A stretch of DNA of 13,416 bases from Candidatus Dormiibacterota bacterium. GTDB taxonomy: Bacteria > Chloroflexota > Dormibacteria > Aeolococcales > Aeolococcaceae. Positions 1 through 6,228 of this stretch are shown in pieces (position 1 is the first letter of the stretch; every line of letters begins with the position of its first letter). The stretch is taken from the NCBI GenBank assembly GCA_027451645.1, contig DAIDIX010000022.1, forward strand, positions 1-13,416, in the 5' to 3' direction. The notes under the pieces were generated by a model. That model was not told the origin of the DNA and made no database searches. It saw only the letters and a list, made by a program, of their open reading frames with translations. Position numbers and translations under genes: made by a program.

Positions 1-220
1 GAAGATCCCGGGAACCGATTGCTGCCATTGCAAGCCTGTCCCCAGGTGAAGCGGAAGGTTCCCGTCTGTGACCAGGAGAGTTGAGGGGTATGATCCATCC
101 TTCCTGAATATCCAGCTGCTCCATCACCTGCTGCAGGATTGCACGATGACCCAGATGAAATGGATCGAAAGTTCCACCAAGAATGACTACTGCTCTGCTA
201 CTTGTCGTGTCGGACTGCAT
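1..220 (-). CDS. nadD: Nicotinate-nucleotide adenylyltransferase, partial (cut by left edge)
   Basis: NadD transfers AMP from ATP to nicotinate mononucleotide, the adenylylation step of NAD synthesis in the cytoplasm. Only the first 73 codons are in the window. They read M-Q-S-D-T-T-S-S-R-A-V-V-I-L, followed by GGTFDPFHLGH at residues 15-25. This is the diagnostic nucleotidyltransferase loop, with the HxGH motif at its end. A later stretch, PLNSPGHRRE, sits where the family has its second substrate loop. The C-terminal nucleotide-binding motif lies beyond the window. I chose the ATG at 220-218. It lies 23 nt inside the end of obg, in a different frame, so translation is probably coupled to obg; the upstream ribosome site is weak (GGAT, about 8 nt away). 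The obg-nadD order is common in bacteria. The identification is secure; the exact start is less so. Confidence 0.93.
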   Translation of the reverse strand, partial: MQSDTTSSRAVVILGGTFDPFHLGHRAILQQVMEQLDIQEGWIIPLNSPGHRREPSASPGDRLAMAAIGSRDL

Positions 221-1514
221 CTCGATGATCCGGATAGAAGATGAATTCCTGCCTGCCGATGCGTACTGTTTCACCCTCAGCACACCCGGCATCAATGAGT
301 GCCTGCTCAACACCACGGTACCTGAGCCACCGCTGGAGCCGTCCAAGTGCCTCCTCATTGTTCATGTCCGTCATGGCAACACGCCGTTCCACCTCGGCTC
401 CTGTCACACGGAATGCACCATCATCAGGTATGATCTCGAACTCACTCGAAAGCGCAGTGTGGGGAAGCTCATAGATGCGCTCCTCAATGCCTTCAGCCAC
501 TTCAGTCAGGCGGGCTGGAAGCTCCCTGATAATGAGATCAACAAGCTCTTCACAGCCTTCACCCGTCCCAGCAGCAATGGCTAGTGTCCGTGTTCCAGGT
601 ACTGCAGCCACAAGCTCACGGACGGTATCTCCATCCATGAGATCTGTTTTGTTGACTACGACGATGTGGGGCTTCTCCATCAGTCCATGACCGTACTCAC
701 GAAGCTCGTTCTCGACAGTGGACAGTGCGAGGAGCGCCTCATCCCGGCCTGCACTTCCATCGATGAGATGGAGAAGCATCCGTGTCCGTTCCACATGGCG
801 AAGGAACTCGATTCCCAGACCAATTCCGGAATGGGCACCTTCAATGATTCCTGGTACATCCGCAAGAACTACCCTCTCATCATGTGGTCCATACAGCACT
901 CCCAGATTGGGCCGGAGTGTCGTGAAGGGGTATGAGGCGATAACAGGATGTGCACGGGTCAGTGCAGCAAGCAGGGTCGACTTTCCTGCATTTGGAAGGC
1001 CAATGAGTCCAACATCAGCAATGAGTTTCAGCTCAAGCTCTATCCGTCGATCCTCACCAGGTTCACCAAGCTCGCTGTACGTGGGTGCCTGGTGTCTGGA
1101 GTTGACGAACTTCGCATTTCCCCTTCCACCTCGCCCCCCGTGCGCGACAATGAAGCTCACATTCTCATGATCGAGATCTGCAATAAGGAGTCCGGAGGTC
1201 GCATCGCGAATGACTGTCCCTGGCGGAACACGGAGTTCGAGATCCCGTGCATTCGCACCGTGACAGTTGTTCCTGCTCCCAGCACCTCCATGTTTCGCAC
1301 GGAAGATGCGGTGATCCTTGAAGTGGTCCAGTGTGGAGAGCTGTGCATCGACCCGGACAACAATATTGCCACCGCGTCCCCCGTCACCGCCATCGGGGAA
1401 TCCCACAGGGACATACTTCTCCCGATGAAAGCTAGTTACCCCTCGTCCGCCTGTCCCTGCAGTAACTGCAATGGTGACATCATCGAACGAAAATCGGTCA
1501 TTCCGCGGAAGCAA
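198..1514 (-). CDS. obg: Obg GTPase (ribosome assembly, large subunit)
   Basis: Obg is an essential cytoplasmic GTPase that binds the 50S subunit during its assembly and responds to (p)ppGpp. All three domains are visible. The glycine-rich Obg fold occupies about residues 7-165 (REKYVPVGFPDGGDGGRGG). The G domain has GLPNAGKST near 172-180, DVPG near 219-222 and NKTD near 288-291. The C-terminal OCT domain occupies about 345-430 (FEIIPDDGAFRVTG ... FIFYP). The frame is open to 1598 inside rpmA, but canonical Obg starts just before the residues aligned with RFSFDDV. I therefore chose the TTG at 1514-1512, preceded by GAGGAG at 1524-1519 with a short 4-nt spacer. This gives 438 residues, close to the usual size with an OCT domain. 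It overlaps rpmA by 17 nt. An ATG at 1556 is possible but has no good ribosome site. Confidence 0.95.
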   Translation of the reverse strand: MLPRNDRFSFDDVTIAVTAGTGGRGVTSFHREKYVPVGFPDGGDGGRGGNIVVRVDAQLSTLDHFKDHRIFRAKHGGAGSRNNCHGANARDLELRVPPGTVIRDATSGLLIADLDHENVSFIVAHGGRGGRGNAKFVNSRHQAPTYSELGEPGEDRRIELELKLIADVGLIGLPNAGKSTLLAALTRAHPVIASYPFTTLRPNLGVLYGPHDERVVLADVPGIIEGAHSGIGLGIEFLRHVERTRMLLHLIDGSAGRDEALLALSTVENELREYGHGLMEKPHIVVVNKTDLMDGDTVRELVAAVPGTRTLAIAAGTGEGCEELVDLIIRELPARLTEVAEGIEERIYELPHTALSSEFEIIPDDGAFRVTGAEVERRVAMTDMNNEEALGRLQRWLRYRGVEQALIDAGCAEGETVRIGRQEFIFYPDHRDAVRHDK

Positions 1515-1794
1515 CGGACTCCTCGATGAGTTCGAGAATTGGAATTTCTTCGACATTGGCACGTGTCCGCTCAGCCCTGGTCTTGTCAAAGACCACAACC
1601 CCAGTGGAGAGTGCGTAGAGCGTGTGATCCCGTCCGACTCCTACATTCTCTCCAGGAAGAATCTTTGTTCCACGCTGCCTCACAATGATCGATCCTGCAA
1701 GCACGAGATTCCCATCCTGTCGCTTGATGCCAAGACGACGGCCGCGGCTATCACGACCATTCCGGGAACTTCCACCGCCTTTCTTGTGTGCCAT
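1498..1794 (-). CDS. rpmA: 50S ribosomal protein L27
   Basis: L27 is a 98-residue protein of the large ribosomal subunit. Its flexible N-terminus reaches the peptidyl-transferase centre. The sequence begins MAHKKGGGSSRNGRDSRGRRLGIK, the hallmark of the family, and continues with the conserved core around GSIIVRQRGTKILPGENVGVG. There is no N-terminal extension before MAHKK, so the protein should not need the Prp-type cleavage known from Firmicutes. The ATG follows the rplU stop by 3 nt, and a purine-rich AAGGGAG site lies within the last codons of rplU, so the two ribosomal proteins are co-translated. The C-terminal residues ILELIEESVASAE extend slightly past the common length. Confidence 0.97.
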   Translation of the reverse strand: MAHKKGGGSSRNGRDSRGRRLGIKRQDGNLVLAGSIIVRQRGTKILPGENVGVGRDHTLYALSTGVVVFDKTRAERTRANVEEIPILELIEESVASAE

Positions 1795-1797
1795 CTC

Positions 1798-2238
1798 TTA
1801 CTCTCCCTTCCCTTCCGACTCATCGAGGGCAACTGTCTTGCGTGGTGCACGGGTCCGTGCAGGAGCCTTTGCCTCGGGCTCCGAGGATGCTGCAGCTTCT
1901 TTCTGTACCTTGTGCGCATGTTCTGCACGTGACTTGTGGATCTTTGCAATCTCAACTTCAGTAAGATCGCTCCGGAAACCGAGTGTGCGACGTTCCCTCT
2001 TCTTTGCCTTGTAGGTGAACACACGGATCTTCTTGCCACGGCGGTGTGCAATGACTGTGGCCTCCACAGTTCCTTCCTGCACGAGAGTTGCAGACCCTTT
2101 GGATTCTTCAACGAGAAAGAGGACCTCTCCAAGAGTGACAGACTGTCCAACCAACGCCTCAAGGCGATTGACGAGAAGCCTGTCTCCTTCGTGAACGCGA
2201 TACTGGTGACCGCCTTCTGCAATGATGGCGTATGTCAT
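1798..2238 (-). CDS. rplU: 50S ribosomal protein L21
   Basis: L21 binds 23S rRNA in the large subunit, next to L20. The core begins MTYAIIAEGGHQYRVHEGDRLLVNRLEA and carries the KGKKIRVFTYKAKKR-type basic segment (here RRGKKIRVFTYKAKKRERRTLGFR) near residues 70-92. From about residue 105 the protein continues in a roughly 40-residue tail rich in Lys, Ala, Glu and Pro. This makes it 146 residues, longer than the usual 100-105. The open frame extends up to 2292, but the ATG at 2238 matches the family start and is preceded by GAGGAG at 2253-2248 with a 9-nt spacer. It is the first gene of the rplU-rpmA-obg-nadD cluster and has its own probable promoter just upstream. Confidence 0.96.
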   Translation of the reverse strand: MTYAIIAEGGHQYRVHEGDRLLVNRLEALVGQSVTLGEVLFLVEESKGSATLVQEGTVEATVIAHRRGKKIRVFTYKAKKRERRTLGFRSDLTEVEIAKIHKSRAEHAHKVQKEAAASSEPEAKAPARTRAPRKTVALDESEGKGE

Positions 2239-2247
2239 GTTCGCCAA

Positions 2248-2253
2248 CTCCTC
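2248..2253 (-). promoter_or_regulatory. Ribosome binding site of rplU
   Basis: GAGGAG lies 9 nt before the ATG at 2238. It decides between this start and the longer open frame beginning at 2292, which has no such site and would add 18 residues foreign to L21. Confidence 0.8.
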
Positions 2254-2287
2254 TCTTCCCTTTCCACTCATGTCGTTACGATAGTTG

Positions 2288-2296
2288 AGCATACCA
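2288..2296 (-). promoter_or_regulatory. Probable extended -10 promoter of the rplU cluster
   Basis: On the minus strand the sequence TGGTATGCT fits an extended -10 element (TGn followed by TATGCT). It lies in the 88-nt gap between the lipoprotein stop and the rplU start. No good -35 box stands 17 nt upstream, which is normal for extended -10 promoters. Transcription would start near 2281, leaving a leader of about 43 nt with the GAGGAG site inside it. Motif match only. Confidence 0.45.
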
Positions 2297-2308
2297 TAAT
2301 TGCATGCT
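2288..2308. repeat. Inverted repeat overlapping the rplU promoter
   Basis: Read on the minus strand, AGCATGC at 2308-2302 and GTATGCT at 2294-2288 are inverted repeats (seven pairs, one a G-T) around a 7-nt loop. The right arm contains the proposed -10 hexamer. It could be an operator or, if transcribed from further upstream, a small hairpin. There is no T-run, so it is not a typical terminator. Confidence 0.4.
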
Positions 2309-2326
2309 AATTCCGCTCGATCCAGC

Positions 2327-3376
2327 CTAGCTTGGTGTCGGTGATGGACTGGTCCCGCCCTCAGTCAGCGCACCACTGGGAAGAGGTGCTTCGGATGGTG
2401 TTGACGAGGTTCCGGAGCTGCTTCCCGCTGAGGGTGAGGCACTCGGACTCGGTGCTGGCGTAACTGTCATCTCAGCAGCATTGACGATGGGAATGATTGC
2501 ATCAGCTCCGTCAGTGAGCTGTCCCGTGACAAAGGTCTTCCCTGGTTTCGCATCAGGAAGAATGCTTGCCTCGAACTCAATGGTGAGTGTTGAGGAACCA
2601 GTCACATTCGACACGCCCGGCATCGACCAGTTGCCAAAGAATACCTCCTCGGAACCGGACGGTGGTTCATAGGCTGTCGTTCGGTGCACTCCTGCACTTT
2701 CTGCAATGTGAAGTGTCTTCACGTACTGCACCCCAGGTGGAAGATTGAGCAGGAGCTCCACCTGCTGGGCATCCCCGTGCCCGGTATTGATGATGGTGAC
2801 TGCATAAGCCACTGTGCTGCCTGCCTGTGCAGTGCCTGGAGTTGCTGCAAGGCCCACTTCATAGTTGGGCTGCCCGACAATCTGCACCTTCCGGGTGGAG
2901 GTGACTGTTGCAGAGCCACCAGTCGCATATGCCGTAACGGGATATGTTCCTGGCGAACCTTCCACAGCAATGACAAACTCCACAGTCAGCGTGTCAGAAG
3001 TGGTCCCTGCTGGCCCAAGTGACCACGTTCCCCATACGGGATTCGATGAATTGATCTGGGGATCTATCGGGCTCACCCGCGATACCTGCACATCACTGCT
3101 TGCAGCAGTAGAACGATATCGTGACTCAGCAGGCAGGGCTACACTCAGCCCCACACCGTCCACCTGGCTCGTACTTGTATTGTGGATTGTTGCCTTGAAC
3201 GTGAAGGAATTTCCAGCCTGCAATGCACCACTTGTCACAGGCACAATGCTCACCTGCAGCGGAGAGCCCGTACTGCCGCACGCACTTGCAGTCGTGATAA
3301 GGACGGCACCCAGAATAAGGAAACTGCTCCATGTGAGAAGGAATCGCATCCGCAGCCCACGAAGATCGTTCTGCAC
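2327..3376 (-). CDS. Secreted lipoprotein with two DUF11-like domains
   Basis: A 349-residue predicted lipoprotein of unknown function. The N-terminus has Arg residues at 6, 9 and 11, then a hydrophobic stretch at about 12-29 and T-A-S-A-C with Cys33, a somewhat weak lipobox. Two related beta-rich domains follow, at about 38-167 and 170-305. Each has the phrasing of bacterial DUF11 / CARDB-type repeats: 'N..' near the start, 'LPAESRY' or 'LPPGVQY', then WGTWSLGPAG...DTLTVEF and FGNWSMPGVS...STLTIEF. The last 45 residues are low-complexity Ser/Pro/Thr, like a linker at a cell surface. The GTG at 3376 has AGGAG about 11 nt upstream and GAGGGG closer in. An ATG at 3349 would remove nine residues and still leave a signal peptide. 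It follows maf by 24 nt and is probably co-transcribed. The domain family is inferred by eye. Confidence 0.82.
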   Translation of the reverse strand: MQNDLRGLRMRFLLTWSSFLILGAVLITTASACGSTGSPLQVSIVPVTSGALQAGNSFTFKATIHNTSTSQVDGVGLSVALPAESRYRSTAASSDVQVSRVSPIDPQINSSNPVWGTWSLGPAGTTSDTLTVEFVIAVEGSPGTYPVTAYATGGSATVTSTRKVQIVGQPNYEVGLAATPGTAQAGSTVAYAVTIINTGHGDAQQVELLLNLPPGVQYVKTLHIAESAGVHRTTAYEPPSGSEEVFFGNWSMPGVSNVTGSSTLTIEFEASILPDAKPGKTFVTGQLTDGADAIIPIVNAAEMTVTPAPSPSASPSAGSSSGTSSTPSEAPLPSGALTEGGTSPSPTPS

Positions 3377-3400
3377 GGTCCCCTCTACTCCTCCCGGTGC

Positions 3401-4126
3401 CTAAACGCGAAATGTTCCACTCGTCTGGAGCGATGCGAACGGCCGCCTCGCATTCCCACGTGGAGGAAGAGCAATGTCTGTTGAGGCAGGAAGCGCATTG
3501 GGGTATCCAATCCTCATAAGCAGCTGGAGGGTAAGTTCCACATCAAGGCCCACAACTGTATCCACACGGCCAAGTACTGCCTCGACAAGATCTCTGCCTC
3601 CTTCCTGCACTGCATAGGCTCCAGCCTTGTCCAGTGGCTCTCCAGAAGCGACATACGTGTCAATGTCTTCATCACTGACTTCACGCATCTTCACTGCAGA
3701 ACGGCTCACACCCAGTTCGATTGTCTCGCCATGGGCCGTTGCCACACAGACTCCAGTGAGCACAGTATGCCTGTTGCCAACAAGGAGCTTGAGCATTTCT
3801 CGTGCACGGTCCGGAGTGTGCGGCTTTCCAAGAGGTCCTTCAGGACCAACAACGATCGTGTCAGCTGCAATGATGAATGCATTGGCACCTGTGTGCTCTG
3901 CAACGGAGAGTGCCTTCTGGCGTGCAATAAGCTGCACTCCAAGATCACAGCTCAGTCCAGGCGGCATGGGAAGCTCAGTTCCAGGTTCCTGGACACTGAA
4001 CCGTATTCCACATCGGGCGAGAAGTGCCTGTCGTCGGGGACTTGTAGAGGCAAGGATGATAGGCGACGTGCCAGTAGGTAGCGGGGACTCCCCACCACGA
4101 GCTGTTTCTGATGTGGAATTGGTCAT
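3401..4126 (-). CDS. maf: Maf nucleoside triphosphate pyrophosphatase (dTTP/UTP type)
   Basis: Maf proteins hydrolyse non-canonical or excess nucleoside triphosphates to monophosphate and pyrophosphate, and have been linked to septum inhibition. The protein shows LASTSPRR at residues 25-32, AADTIVVGPEGPLGKP at about 87-102, SGEPLDKAGAYAVQE at 161-175 and DTVVGL near 189-194. The ADTIV and GKP motifs and the E-P-x-D-K-A-G-A-Y signature match the YhdE/Maf branch acting on dTTP and UTP rather than the YceF branch; this subfamily assignment is inference. The start at 4126 was preferred because AGGAGGT lies at 4143-4137; the ATG at 4147 has no ribosome site. The protein has 241 residues, with about 20 extra at the N-terminus and about 35 at the C-terminus (Arg/Pro-rich, ending GTFRV) relative to the roughly 190-residue family core. 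Confidence 0.94.
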   Translation of the reverse strand: MTNSTSETARGGESPLPTGTSPIILASTSPRRQALLARCGIRFSVQEPGTELPMPPGLSCDLGVQLIARQKALSVAEHTGANAFIIAADTIVVGPEGPLGKPHTPDRAREMLKLLVGNRHTVLTGVCVATAHGETIELGVSRSAVKMREVSDEDIDTYVASGEPLDKAGAYAVQEGGRDLVEAVLGRVDTVVGLDVELTLQLLMRIGYPNALPASTDIALPPRGNARRPFASLQTSGTFRV

Positions 4127-4136
4127 ACGCACTGGC

Positions 4137-4143
4137 ACCTCCT
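4137..4143 (-). promoter_or_regulatory. Ribosome binding site of maf
   Basis: A full AGGAGGT stands 10 nt before the ATG at 4126. It overlaps the codons that a start at 4147 would use, so it argues for the shorter maf protein. Confidence 0.8.
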
Positions 4144-4151
4144 GCATGAAA

Positions 4152-4160
4152 ATCGTACCA
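4152..4160 (-). promoter_or_regulatory. Probable extended -10 promoter of maf
   Basis: TGGTACGAT on the minus strand fits an extended -10 element and shares TGGTA with the element proposed before rplU. Transcription would start near 4146, just before the AGGAGGT site. No convincing -35 box is visible. Motif match only. Confidence 0.4.
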
Positions 4161-4166
4161 TCCAGC

Positions 4167-4188
4167 CCCCCCAGTCTGTGAAGGGGGG
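4167..4188. repeat. C6/G6 hairpin in the leader region upstream of maf
   Basis: A run of C (4166-4172) and a run of G (4183-4188) can form a six-pair GC stem around a 10-nt loop, on either strand. No T-run follows on the minus strand; the maf -10 element does. It could be the base of a terminator-like structure, a transcription pause, or a protein site. Confidence 0.5.
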
Positions 4189-4203
4189 TAATGGCCGTAT
4201 TTC

Positions 4204-4222
4204 CTCACTGCCTTGCAGTGAG
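4204..4222. terminator. Perfect 8-bp hairpin just after the membrane gene block
   Basis: CTCACTGC and GCAGTGAG form a perfect eight-pair stem with a three-base loop, beginning 7 nt after the TAG stop of the HyfC/NuoH-like gene. On the minus strand it is followed by GAAATACGG, not by a T-run, so it is not a classic intrinsic terminator. Its position at the end of the four-gene block suggests an mRNA 3' end or a stability hairpin. Confidence 0.45.
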
Positions 4223-4228
4223 CGTGCA

Positions 4229-4972
4229 CTAGCTCCGTACGCCAATCACTACCATTGCACAGGCACCGAGTACAGCTGCAACGCTTGCAATTCGCACAAG
4301 CACTGTAATTCTCCGGAACCTCCATACTGTTCCTCCGAGTGCAGCAAGCACGATACACCCTGCACCCAATGCAATCGCGGTAGGAAAGGCAGGAAGCAGC
4401 GAAAGTGCAACAATGAGTTCCCCCACAAGCAGTGCAACAGTAAGTGGCGCAGTCAGGTGTTCCCTGCTGTTGAAGATGCTCAGCAGGCCTGGGGCAGCAA
4501 GTAGGCACACGATTCCTGCAAGCAGATGGAGCGAAAAGGCATGACTGCCACCCGTACTGACTGCGGCAGCAAATGTCAGGGATCTCGCATTTATTGCAAG
4601 GACAAGTAGTGCAAGTCCAGTTGCGCAGGCAGCAAGTATCTGCGTTGGTGCCCACCTGTTGCGAACGCTGACGACGAGTGCAATGCAGAATGCGACAAGA
4701 AAAATTCCCACATCCGTGTATGATCCCCGTGCGACAATGACGCTCGAAGTGAGAAGGTTGCCAGGAAGGGGAAGCTGTGCAGCTCCCACACTGCAGGCGA
4801 GGAGTGCAATCACTGTACCAGCCCCGATGAGCGGATGCCCAGGTGGAAGATGCTGTGCACGCATATGCCTGAGATGTGCGATTCGTGCCAGAATTGCGGG
4901 CACGTAGAGAACCAGTCCTCCGGGATACACGAGAAGTGCTCCTGCTGTGGCAAAGAGAACAAGCGGATCCAT
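4229..4972 (-). CDS. Integral membrane protein, diverged HyfC/NuoH-like subunit (tentative)
   Basis: A 247-residue protein with about seven or eight hydrophobic segments. The start MDPLVLFATAGALLVYPGGLVLYVPAIL overlaps the previous stop by one base (TGATG), with a G-rich ribosome site (GGTGGGG) upstream. The layout resembles the HyfC/NuoH family: an opening helix and a basic cytoplasmic segment (LARIAHLRHMR, 28-38), then L-P-L-P-G-N-L at 67-73, then a long run of helices where family members have G-S-P-Y/F...R. In NuoH-type proteins the conserved acidic loop contains P-F-D-x-x-E-A; here only SIFNSREHLTAP at about 165-176 falls in that place and the acidic pattern is absent. The link to the family rests partly on its neighbours. 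It could be a different multi-pass protein. Confidence 0.75.
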   Translation of the reverse strand: MDPLVLFATAGALLVYPGGLVLYVPAILARIAHLRHMRAQHLPPGHPLIGAGTVIALLACSVGAAQLPLPGNLLTSSVIVARGSYTDVGIFLVAFCIALVVSVRNRWAPTQILAACATGLALLVLAINARSLTFAAAVSTGGSHAFSLHLLAGIVCLLAAPGLLSIFNSREHLTAPLTVALLVGELIVALSLLPAFPTAIALGAGCIVLAALGGTVWRFRRITVLVRIASVAAVLGACAMVVIGVRS

Positions 4973-6228
4973 CAGTGCCCCACCCCCGGGAGCAGTGTCA
5001 TTCCGAAAACTGCACTGCCAATCGCAGCTGGAGCAACTCCGAGAACAAGCTGCAATGAGAGTACGCCAAGGGAACTCCATGACCTGAGTGTCATCTTCTC
5101 ACCCGGTAGCCGGTATGCAAATCGCACCTGTCTCATACTTGCTGCAGCTGCACACAGCATGGCAAGGCATACACACCATGGATACCAGGAACCTGCATTC
5201 CATGCAGCAAGGAGAATCATCCAGCGTCCCCAGAACACCCCTGTGAATGGAACTCCTCCAAGAAGAACCCAGGCAGCCGCTCGGCTCACTCGTCCCGAAC
5301 CGCTGCCTTCCCTGTCTCCCACAAATGGAAGAGTACCGATATGGACAAGAACGAGAAGCAGTGCTCCAGTCCATCCGTACGGAGATCCGCTGCCAACTCC
5401 CACAACCATAAGTGCCACATCCATGAGCAGCAGCCTCGCATGACGCTCTCGTGGGGACGTCATGCGGAGGGAAAGCAGTCCCTCCCACACTGCACTGATA
5501 CACCCGATCCCTATGGTTGATCCGAGAATGATGTTCTCGACAGGTGCTGGCTCGATGCGTATTGCACGTTCCAAAACGATGAGCATGCCTGGAACCATGA
5601 CGCACATCCAGAGCAGCAGCTGCCTTCCCTGCAGCCGGTGAAGAATGCTCACTGCCCAGCCCTGAACGGGAATGCACCCTGCAAGTATTGCAATCACTGC
5701 AATGTACAGCCATGCAACAAAGGCAAACTTCGTTGACACTGCAGTCACCTGAACAGGAAGGAACACTGCAACAGCAAGAAGCATGCCAGCTGCAATGCCC
5801 AGCAGGCGTGCAGCCCTGAGCGTTTCCCAGCCTGGTGTCCTGTAGAACCACCAACCCGCAATGAGAGCAGTTCCAGCTCCAATCATGATTGCAACAGCCA
5901 GAGGATCCGTCACATCCAGTGCATACAGGAAAGCGCCCGTGCTCCAGGCGAGGACTGCATACTCCCGCAGATCCGATTCCCCAGTGAGCGGCATGAGAAT
6001 TCCCGCTGCAAAGGATGCAGCAAGGAGGGTACCTGCACCAGCTCGCACCATTGGTCCTGGAGTGGTTCCCATGAGAAGCATCCCCCACCACAGCAGAATC
6101 ACCCATGCCAAATGGAGGACAAGACCCATGCTCCAGCTCCACTTCCGCCTTCCCAGCACGGCATACAGCACACCATCGAGCATGCCCACAATGAGCCAGA
6201 TACCCAGAACAAGGCGGATGTCATGCAT
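4972..6228 (-). CDS. Integral membrane protein, diverged NuoM/NuoN (antiporter-like) subunit
   Basis: A 418-residue, roughly twelve-helix protein. The open frame extends to 6492, but the first 88 codons lie over the upstream gene; the ATG at 6228 has AGGA 8 nt before it and overlaps the upstream stop by 8 nt. Two stretches resemble the proton-translocating subunits of complex I and related hydrogenases. AGCIPVQGW (183-191) sits where the family reads K-A-G-x-x-P-x-H-x-W. LGGVPFTGVFWGRW (323-336) matches the x-G-x-P-P-x-x-G-F-x-x-K-x x pattern of the late helix. By manual alignment the helix-7 lysine becomes Leu, the following histidine becomes Gln, and the helix-12 lysine becomes Arg. The helix-5 glutamate region reads AIMIGAG (113-119), with no acid. 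Family membership is inferred by eye; function is unknown. Confidence 0.82.
   Translation of the reverse strand: MHDIRLVLGIWLIVGMLDGVLYAVLGRRKWSWSMGLVLHLAWVILLWWGMLLMGTTPGPMVRAGAGTLLAASFAAGILMPLTGESDLREYAVLAWSTGAFLYALDVTDPLAVAIMIGAGTALIAGWWFYRTPGWETLRAARLLGIAAGMLLAVAVFLPVQVTAVSTKFAFVAWLYIAVIAILAGCIPVQGWAVSILHRLQGRQLLLWMCVMVPGMLIVLERAIRIEPAPVENIILGSTIGIGCISAVWEGLLSLRMTSPRERHARLLLMDVALMVVGVGSGSPYGWTGALLLVLVHIGTLPFVGDREGSGSGRVSRAAAWVLLGGVPFTGVFWGRWMILLAAWNAGSWYPWCVCLAMLCAAAASMRQVRFAYRLPGEKMTLRSWSSLGVLSLQLVLGVAPAAIGSAVFGMTLLPGVGH

Noticed and set aside
2239..2292. Longer start for rplU adding MLNYRNDMSGKGREELAN
   Set aside because: L21 proteins begin at the residues aligned with MTYAIIAEGG, and GAGGAG precedes that ATG. 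The longer start would also fall within the proposed -10 region.
4204..4222. Classic intrinsic terminator for the membrane block
   Set aside because: The stem is strong, but no T-run follows on the minus strand, so I list it as a hairpin with low confidence rather than a firm terminator.
3975..4655. A 226-codon Cys-rich frame on the minus strand with many CxxC-like pairs
   Set aside because: It covers parts of the HyfC/NuoH-like gene, the spacer and maf in a shifted frame. The cysteines come from TGC within TGCA words; there is no regular zinc-ribbon spacing.
5099..6142. A 347-codon Cys- and His-rich frame on the minus strand
   Set aside because: It lies within the NuoM/N-like gene in another frame. 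Its Cys/His/Ser/Gly richness is what the TGCA-rich codons give when read out of frame.
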